DNA from: Beroe forskalii
Taxonomy: Eukaryota > Ctenophora > Nuda > Beroida > Beroidae
NCBI GenBank assembly: GCA_011033025.1
Contig: WFMF01000388.1
Coordinates: 106,219-170,218, forward strand
Direction: 5' to 3'
DNA: 64,000 nt
A program made the position numbers and the translations under genes. Of the stretch, positions 56,801 to 64,000 are shown piece after piece. The notes under the pieces are model-generated. The model searched no databases. It saw nothing but the letters and a program-made list of their open reading frames with translations, and was not told the DNA's origin. How positions within the stretch are numbered: the stretch's first letter is position 1; each line of letters opens with the position of its first letter.

Positions 56801-58778
56801 AAGGGTGAAAAATGAGGTTTCAAAAGTTTAACAAATACTGAAGATAAATCTTACCACTCTGCCATTTGGGTTGCAGACAAGTTCAACTGGTAGGTCTCCT
56901 TCGAATTGTTGGTTAGACTCGAAGGTACGCGCATGTAGGTTGTCTTTTCCACATCTGTAACAAACTTAAAACTCAGACCCAACATCACAAAATACATACA
57001 TCGACTGATTAAAAAAGCGTGATTTCACGGGCATTTCAACATCAGTTGATAGGGTTATATAAGGTTACTGTTAAGAGTTATTGATTCCTAATAATGATAG
57101 ATGATGAGTTATTATAGAACCAATTCATGAATTATGTCTGCCAAGTATAAGCCGTTATTTTACCCATCAACCAGTTACCCCATCGTACTATGAGCATTAT
57201 AACGCACCAAACATTTCACATAAGGATGACCCAACACAATAGCCGCCAGTTCCACTAACCTAAGTACTCGCCATTGTATTTCGCATGCTTTGGTAAGTTG
57301 TGCCATCCACAGGAAGGCTTCCTCAACCGTCTCACCGACGCTCACCAAGCCATGATTCTCCAGGATTATTACCTGGAATTAGCACTGAATCTACTAATTA
57401 TAAAGTGGGCAACAAAGCATTTTACACGGTCACGAGTACGTTTAGTTGAGCGCGAAGTTTCTAGGAAGTGTGGTGAATGTGCATTGCTGGGGTTAATTTT
57501 AGAGTTAATTATGCTTCTAGCTCTTATTCGACAACTGGGAACGTAAATTTATAAATTAGCCCGGGTAAAATAACTACCAACCATAGAATGTCAATGATAA
57601 CAGAAGATCCGATGAAACTGGAGTAAATCATGTCTAGTGAAGCTTTGAATAGCCTCATTCTCTCCCTAAAACCCCTAACAACCCTCCCTACAACCCTAGC
57701 AATATTTTCACTCCCCCAACTTCATAATATCACATGCTTGATGAATTTGAGCTTTGAAGGTAACAACATTTTCTTAATAATGAAAATTTTACTTTCGATT
57801 TTGAGGGCGTTTCCTCGCCAGACGTTTTCTTGTAAATCACCGAGTGAAGTATTAGCTGATCAATATCATCTACCTTTGAAAGTTTGAAATATATGCCATT
57901 ATTTTCATTTTCATCCGGTTAAAATCGAGTCCAAGTAGCCATAAAAATCATCTCCTGTGTATCATTTCAGCCCCACGATTGAAAATTAAGTTATGCAAAT
58001 CGAATTGGATCATAAAATCCACACGGGACCAGATATCGAATTACTTCTCTAGCGGTCCCATTATCAAAACGTGATGATCCGGTGTCATGTTCATCCAGGG
58101 TCAAAGTGAGACTAAAAATAAAATAAGTTAAGGGAAGTTTATCATACAACACACATGATAGATGATAGTTGAGCTCATGAAACATGTTTAAAACACCGAT
58201 GCACAATCTAAAGTTTGTGAACCTCAATCAATAGCCTTTTACTTGTTACACTGCATGATATTCCGATTGCCACATGACAATCCCGAGTCATGAGTAAAGT
58301 TAGGTAATTTTAATCTTATGTATTGAATTATATGGAGACACACGAATGTAATGTTAAATCATACGGGAAACAAGGAATGATTAAATCGGGTGTTGTAAAT
58401 TTCATTCACCTTTCTCTCCATACACCCTAAATGTATGATGAGACTATGAGAGCATTACGGATGAATTATCCGAGCCAAGTCCCTTTACGACTATGTGATG
58501 TAAGCCCAATACCAGCACACCTTTCCTCAAAATGGGACATGAGGAAGGGCAAGGTTAAGCACCTCAAAAAGTCAAAAGATCGCATAAGATGGTGCACTAC
58601 TTCCCTCCAAAGATGGGGGCTAACTAAAACATCATTCACTTCAGAACATAGTTGAGAATTGCAGCTTTGTTTTGGTTTGACTTACATGACTATCTTCCAG
58701 TAGGTCCTCTTGGAGTTGCTTCTGTTCCTCGGTGCTGGGTACGAAGCCTTGGTAACTGCTGTAGGAAACTGGGCGTAC
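50250..58778 (-). CDS. ADD: Adducin (5' end outside the readable part), 13 exons
   Basis: Adducin caps actin filaments and recruits spectrin at the membrane cortex. Minus-strand exons: 58778-58686, 57372-57260, 56954-56855, 56114-55836, 54974-54908, 54662-54552, 54505-53454, 52400-52260, 52091-51915, 51657-51148, 50803-50749, 50579-50482, 50339-50250. Every phase joins, giving about 961 residues, or 791 without the 510-bp cassette. The head is the class II aldolase-like fold (ENHGLVSVGETVEEAF), and the neck contains ELEFESYMRMLDNDGMNTGYPY, the best adducin signature. The tail is much longer and more Ser/Asp-rich than in vertebrates. The N-terminal head exons should lie further right but were not found; repeats fill 59.5-64 kb. 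Confidence 0.93.
51148..51657 (-). CDS. ADD: Adducin cassette exon with NPY repeats
   Basis: The 510-bp exon begins after GAGCACAG and ends before GTCTTA; both ends are phase 0, so it can be skipped without changing frame. It encodes acidic repeats of the form DSENPYFSMGEG, ENPYSSMGG and DNPYSSLGG, preceded by degenerate EDPENS/EDPHST units. Repeated Asn-Pro-Tyr in an acidic, Ser/Gly-rich context suggests a disordered, phosphorylatable segment. If the donor is not used, translation runs on to a stop at 51061. Alternative splicing is inferred from phase only. Confidence 0.75.
53454..54505 (-). CDS. ADD: Adducin large serine/proline-rich tail exon
   Basis: This 1052-bp exon encodes ~350 residues. 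It opens with a basic block (STRRRKKKKPKG), then threonine-rich KTTTTKRTTRTTR, a second basic block (KKRRPKKRG), repeated DDDMPPSRPPLP units, and a long Ser/Asp-rich disordered stretch. FIPEHQVEKEVFVNGVPV near the end is more ordered. The basic blocks could replace the phosphoinositide-sensitive C-terminal domain of vertebrate adducin; that is inference. It ends at donor GTGAGT. Confidence 0.85.
55836..57372 (-). CDS. ADD: Adducin head end and neck exons
   Basis: Exons 57372-57260, 56954-56855 and 56114-55836. The first gives VIILENHGLVSVGETVEEAF and ACEIQ, the end of the aldolase-like head. The second encodes 33 residues including DNLHARTFESN. The third begins YGPGELEFESYMRML, with GYPY after it, the neck region that mediates oligomerisation and membrane-skeleton contacts in known adducins. 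These carry the family identification. Confidence 0.95.
57373..58685 (-). other. Adducin intron; no further exon seen
   Basis: AT-rich DNA. An open frame at 58431-58655 on the + strand has no recognisable features. Confidence 0.55.
58686..58778 (-). CDS. ADD: Adducin head exon, first one visible
   Basis: The 93-bp exon encodes RPVSYSSYQGFVPSTEEQKQ and an acidic end. It aligns with the stretch just before the conserved HG loop in vertebrate adducins (CYDYTGTAMDIEQN). Bounded by CCCACCAG and GTAAGTC, it is phase 0 at both ends. Confidence 0.85.
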
Positions 58779-59502
58779 CTGGTGGGAGAGGTAAATCAAA
58801 CACAAGGAAATGTTCTCTACATCACCATTTCCTGAAAAGTAACAGAATCGGCTGCGGATAGAGAAACAATACTTGTAAAAACTCCCTTTTTAGCCTGTGA
58901 TTTCCAACTTTCAAAGCCCTAAATTCAACCGGACGACCGGTATGAATTCAGTGTCCTTGTAAAATCATGAGACCAAGATCGCTAATCTGATGCAGATGAA
59001 CTTGTCACTTGTCACTCATACAGCAGCAATGCGTTGCTTGAATGACTCATCAAGCTACAATGATTATTTAGTACAGTGTTCAATACTCGATTCAATACTC
59101 TTGAGTTGAGAAGCTGTTTACACATAGTTTATTAGTGTATCACTGTATCATGTATAACTTGTATAACATAACGAGGTGTACAGTGCTCACGCTACTGATT
59201 TTAGAGTGTGAAACAGTGAATCTCTCCCTTTTAGAGTTGATGTGCAATACTGAATGTTAATGTACAATGTACTGATTGTATATGAGTGCATGTCATCAGC
59301 AGCTTGATAGAACAGTGCACGCTACATTCTCTAGATTTGCTCACATAGCATGGATAATAATACTGCAATAAAACTCAAATGATGGTTATACCGGTAGTAG
59401 ATTCTATGATCATCCTCGATCCTGACACTTCAAATTTTGAACAAAAATTCGAAATTTTCCGCGCGATTTTTTCATCTTCTTCCACGATTTGAATAGGTAC
59501 TA

Positions 59503-62456
59503 GTCAGGGATGAATTGGTCGAATATCTAAATCCGTTGGCTTTGAATGTTAAAAGCGATTTAGCAACTGGATATGTTATTTCAGACCCTAAGGAAGCTAA
59601 CTTGACTTGTGGTCAATTTTGTATCAGCCGACCACACCCTTTTTTGACCACGCCCATTTTGCGTGTAGGAAAATTGCCATAACTTCGGTTCTTTTTGGAG
59701 TTGAGAGCAAAGGTTCCACCTTAAAATGACCGCAATGGCCACATTATGCCAGGCGGATGATGGTTCCAAAGCCTTGGGACATTCCGTTTTCGAGTTACAG
59801 CCCAAAAACTGATTTTCCATCACTCGCGAGGCAGCGCCTTGTGAAAAATGTAACTTTGGTTGCTTTTCGAGTTGAGAGCAAACGAACCACCTTAAAATGA
59901 TCGCAATCAGCACATTATAGGGGGTAGGTAATAGTACTGAAGCCTTAGGATCTTCTGTTTTGGATTAATTACTCAATAAAAAGAATTTAAATTATGTAAT
60001 TTGCGGATTGGGATGTTTGATATAAGTCACATGATAAATTTATTTTAAACCGAGGTTTCTTGAAATTGTGATTGACACTTTTGCGACAAGATAAACTGCT
60101 CTTTAAGGGAGTCTTTAAATAAGCTTCAAGGCAAAACACACCCCAATCAACTCGTAGCATACCCCTATCTACTCTTAGCATACCCCCTTCAACTCCTTGC
60201 ATACCACTATCCACTCGTAGCATACCTCTGTCAACTCATAACATACTCCTATCAACTCATAACACACCCCAATCAACCCATAACACACCCCTACGAAATC
60301 GTAGCATACCCCCATCAACTCATAACATACCCCAATCCACTCATAACTCACCCCTCTGCACCTATAAGCCATCCCTCTCAACTCATACCATACACCTATC
60401 AACTCATAACACACCCCTATCACCTCATTACACACCCATATCAACTCATAACACACCCTATCAACACTTAGCATACCCCTCTCAACTCATAACACACCCA
60501 AGTCAACTCATAACATACCCCAAATCAACTCATAACAAACCCCAATCAACTCTTAACACACCCCAGTCAACTCATAACATACCCCAATCAACTTATAACA
60601 TACCCCAATCAACTCATAACATACACCTATCAACTCATAACATACCCCTATCAACTCATAGCATACCCCAATGTACTCATAACACACCCCTATCAACTCA
60701 TAACATACCCCTATCACCTCATATCACACCCCTATCAACCCCAAACACACCCCTATCAACTCGTAGCATACCCCTCTCAACTCATAACATGCCCCTACAA
60801 ACTCATAATACCCCTATCAACTCTTAGCATACCCCTCTCAACTCATAGGCACACCCCAGTCAACTCATTACATACCCCAATCAACTCATTACATACCCCT
60901 ATTAAATCTTAGCATACCCCTCTCAACTCATAACACACCCCTATCAACTCATAACATACCCCAATCAACTCATAACATACCCCTATCAACGCATAACACA
61001 CCCCTATCAACTCGTAGCATACCCCTCTCAACTAATAACATACCCCTATCGACTCAACAATTTTTGATAGATAGATAGTTGACTGGGGTCTGTTATAAGT
61101 TGATAGGGTATGTTATGAGTTGATAGGGGTGTGTTATGAGTTGAGAGGGGTATGCTAAGAATTGATAGGGGTAGGTTTTGAGTTGATTGGGGTATGATAT
61201 GAGTTGACTGGTGTGTCTTATGAGTTGAGAGGGGTATGCTTAGAGTTGATAGGGCATGTTATGAGTTGAGAGTGGTATGCTACGAGTTGATAGGGGTGTG
61301 TTATGAGTTCATAGGGGTGTATTATGAGTTGATAGGGTATGCTACGAGTTGATAGGGGTATGTAAAGAGTTGATCGGGGTATGTTAAGAGTTGATAGGGT
61401 ATGCTACGAGTTGATAGGGGTATGTAAAGAGTTGATCGGGGTATGTTAAGAGTTGACTTGGGTGTGTTATGAGTTGAGAGGGGTATGCTAAGTGTTGATA
61501 GGGTGTGTTATGAGTTGATATGGGTGTGTTTTGAGGTGATAGGGGTGTGTTATGAGTCGATAGGTGTATGGTTTGAGTTGAGAGGGATGGCTTATAGGTG
61601 CAGAGGGGTTAGGGTTATGAGTGGATTGGGGTATCTTATGAGTTGATGGGGGTATGCTACGACTTGATACTTCCGTAGGGGTGTGTTATGGGCTGATTGG
61701 GGTGTGTTATGAGTTGATAGGAGCATGTTATGAGTTGACAGAGGTATGCTACGAGTGGATAGTGGTATGCAACGAGTTGAAAGGGGCATGCTAAGAGTAG
61801 ATAGGGGTATGCTACGAGTTGATTGGGGTGTGATATGCCTTGAAGCTTATTTAAAGACTCCCTTAAAGAGCAGTTTATCTTGTCGCAAAAGTGTCAATCA
61901 CAATTTCAAGAAACCTCGGTTTAAAATGAATTTATCATGTGACTTATATCAAACATCCCAATCCACAAATTACATAATTTAAATTCTTTTCATTGAGAAA
62001 TTAATCCAAAACAGAAGATCCTAAGGCTTCAGTACTATTACCTACCCCCTATAATGTGCTGATTGCGATCATTTCAAGGTGGTTCGTTTGCTCTCAACTC
62101 GAAAAGCAACCAAAGTTACATTTTTCACAAGGCGCTGCCTCGCGAGTGATGGAAAATCAGTTTTTGGGCTGTAACTCGAAAACGGAAGGTCCCAGGGCTT
62201 TGGAACCATCATCCGCCTGGCATAATGTGGCCATTGCGGTCATTTTAAGGTGGAACCTTTGCTCTCAACTCCAAAAAGAACCGAAGTTATGGCAACTTTC
62301 CTACGCGCAAAATGGGCGTGGTCAAAAAAGGGTGTGGTCGGCTGATACAAAATTGACGACAAGTCAAGTTAGCTTCCTTAGGGTCTTAAATAACATATCC
62401 AGTTGCTAAATCGCTTTTAACATTCAAAGCCAACGGATTTCCAAATCACCCTTGAC
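59503..62456. mobile_element. Fold-back DNA element family B (2.95 kb)
   Basis: Arms 59503-60120 and 61845-62456 are inverted copies, over 90% alike by eye. The termini are GTCAGGGATGAATTGGTC on the left and, in complement, GTCAAGGGTGATTTGG on the right. Both ends are flanked by TA. The centre is a satellite in mirror orientation. Open frames in the arms (near 59600-59900 and 62056-62409) are copies of each other, not a transposase. Confidence 0.85.
60125..61840. repeat. Inverted ~22-bp satellite in the centre of fold-back family B
   Basis: CCCCTATCAACTCATAACAC-type units run to about 61050. Their reverse complement (GTTATGAGTTGATAGGGGTG) runs from about 61085 onward. The symmetry axis is near 61065 (GATAGATAGATAG). 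Variants AGCATACC, CGTAGC and CCAATC recur on both sides. Confidence 0.9.
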
Positions 62457-62819
62457 TATACTTGAATTGAAGATTTTTCAATATTTTCGTTAATTGCAAT
62501 GATAGATTTTCATATCGCAGTTACTAAAGTTGGAAGACTGGAAGAGTTCCAGAGTTTTTCATCCATAATAGGCAACTCAAACTGTACTATAGTTAGTATG
62601 TTAGTACATCGTAAGGCATAAGCGATCCAAGAATCATGATGGCACTTAGGCAGTGTACGTGATATGAACCTTGAGCTCGATTATGAGATTATGGAATGCA
62701 GAGTACAGTTGCCGGCGACCATCAGTTGATTGCAGTTAGTTGTAACATCATCAATCATACATACTTACATACTAACCACAGTCAGTTGATGGCCCTAACA
62801 GCACAGGGGGGGGGCCAAC

Positions 62820-64000
62820 CCCCCAAAACCCCCCAAAATTAAGCCCCCTATTGGAAATTTGTTATATCCACCAGGGGGTTAAATTTAACCCCCCAAAATT
62901 AAACCCCCTATCGACAGCAAAAATTAAACCCCCCAAAATTAAACCCCCTATCGACAGCAGAAATTATTCTAGTATGATTCAAAAAAGCACCAAAATGAAG
63001 AAACAAAAAGTACCATTTGAAAAATTGCCAAAAACACGAATAAAAAGGTACCATTTCGAAAGGCTTTTTTAAAAATCGGACAAAAAAAAATTGGTACCAA
63101 TTTAGAAGGTACTTCTGAGAAATCAGAAACGAAAAGGTACCAATTGAAAATGATGCCAAAAATCAAAACAAAATTGGTACCATTTAAAGGGCTGAATACC
63201 TGAAACAAAACAATTTACCATTTTGAAAGGATGTTAAAATCAGAAACAAATGGTACCATTTAAAAATATGCTGAAAAATCAGAAACAAAAATGGTACCAT
63301 TTCATAAAAGTTCCAAAAATTATAAAACAAAAATGGTACACAAACCGGAAACAAAAATGGTACCATTTCTAAAAATCATAAAAATCACCACCAAAAATGG
63401 GTACCATTTTGAAATGGTGCAAAAATCAGGAACAAAAATGGTACCATTTGAAAGGATGTTAAAATCAGAAACAAAATGGTACCATTTGAAAAGATGCTGA
63501 AAATCAGAAACAAAAATGGTACCATTTCATAAAAGTTCCAAAAATTATAAACAAAAATGGTACCAAAAACCGGAAACAAAAGTGGTACCATTTCTAAAAA
63601 TCATAAAAATCACGAACAAAAATGGTACCATTTTGAAATGGTGCAAATGAGGAACAAAAATGGTACCATTTTGAAAGGATGTAAAATTCAGAAACAAAAA
63701 CGGTACCATTTGAAAGAGATGCTGAAAATCAGAAACAAAAATGGTACCATTTCATAAAAGTTCCAAAATAATAAACAAAAATGGTACCAAAAACCGGGAA
63801 ACAAAAATGGTACCATTTATAAAAAAACCAAAAAACGAAAAAAGGACCAAAAATGTTGCAAAATATTTTAAAGGATGTAAAATCAAAACAAAAGGTACCA
63901 TTTGAAAAAAAAAAAAAAAAGGAAAAAAAAGGGCCCCTGAAAAAATTCCCGAAACAAAAATGGAAAAAAACCCCTTTAAAAAAAAATTTTTTCCAAAATT
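62820..64000. repeat. C-rich repeat, then array of AAATGGTACCATTT palindromes, then poor sequence
   Basis: CCCCCCAAAATTAA units occupy 62820-62960. From about 62990 to 63890 the palindrome AAATGGTACCATTT recurs every ~35-60 bp between AAAATCAGAAACAAA-type spacers, about 20 times. From about 63800 the sequence turns into A, C, G and T runs and is probably unreliable consensus near a contig end. Confidence 0.8.

Noticed and set aside
61592-61789. Repeat-rich frames in the fold-back centre (also 60175-60474)
   Set aside because: Translation of the ~22-bp satellite; no coding evidence.

Overview
The window is animal nuclear DNA from one contig. GT-AG introns interrupt every multi-exon gene, and the gene content (phospholipase C-gamma with SH2-SH2-SH3, adducin, a PIM-type kinase, DOMON and CCP/sushi cell-surface proteins) is metazoan. 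Exons are GC-richer than the AT-rich introns and spacers. Both PLC-gamma and adducin are clearly recognisable but divergent, which fits an early-branching or fast-evolving invertebrate; I cannot name the phylum. The DNA is very rich in minisatellites, fold-back elements and miniature hairpin transposons. The last ~200 bases decay into homopolymers and look like a low-quality contig end.

Layout. (1) 2757-21060, + strand: the catalytic and C-terminal part of a PLC-gamma gene in 14 exons whose phases all join. Its 5' exons lie outside the window. Intron 9 holds an intronless PIM-like kinase gene. Intron 10 is 10.9 kb and holds a minus-strand gene for a secreted CCP protein, a + strand gene for a 72-residue six-cysteine secreted peptide, and degenerate LINE fragments. 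(2) 21362-25403: fold-back DNA element, copy 1, carrying a later LINE insertion. (3) 28278-33713, + strand: two neighbouring DOMON genes. The first encodes DOMON plus four CCP modules; the second a GPI-anchored DOMON protein. A dead DOMON exon lies between them. (4) 35057-38638, minus strand: a four-exon gene of unknown family with minisatellites at its splice junctions. (5) 38.6-46.4 kb: no gene seen, but four tandem arrays, including 2.2 kb of a 22-bp unit. (6) 46395-49549: fold-back element, copy 2, without the LINE. (7) 50250-58778, minus strand: the 3' two thirds of an adducin gene, 13 exons in phase, with a very long serine/acidic tail and a phase 0-0 cassette exon of NPY repeats. (8) 59503-62456: a second fold-back family, then palindromic tandem repeats to the end.

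How the pieces relate. PLC-gamma hydrolyses PIP2 downstream of tyrosine kinases, and adducin caps and cross-links spectrin-actin at the membrane; they are neighbours here but nothing in the sequence shows that they are co-regulated. The strongest non-textbook signals are: genes nested in PLC-gamma introns; a family of 34-144 bp hairpin elements, each flanked by an 8-bp target-site duplication; two different fold-back families that share one terminal sequence and TA target sites; and minisatellites grown out of exon-intron junctions, so that the 5' splice site is repeated many times.
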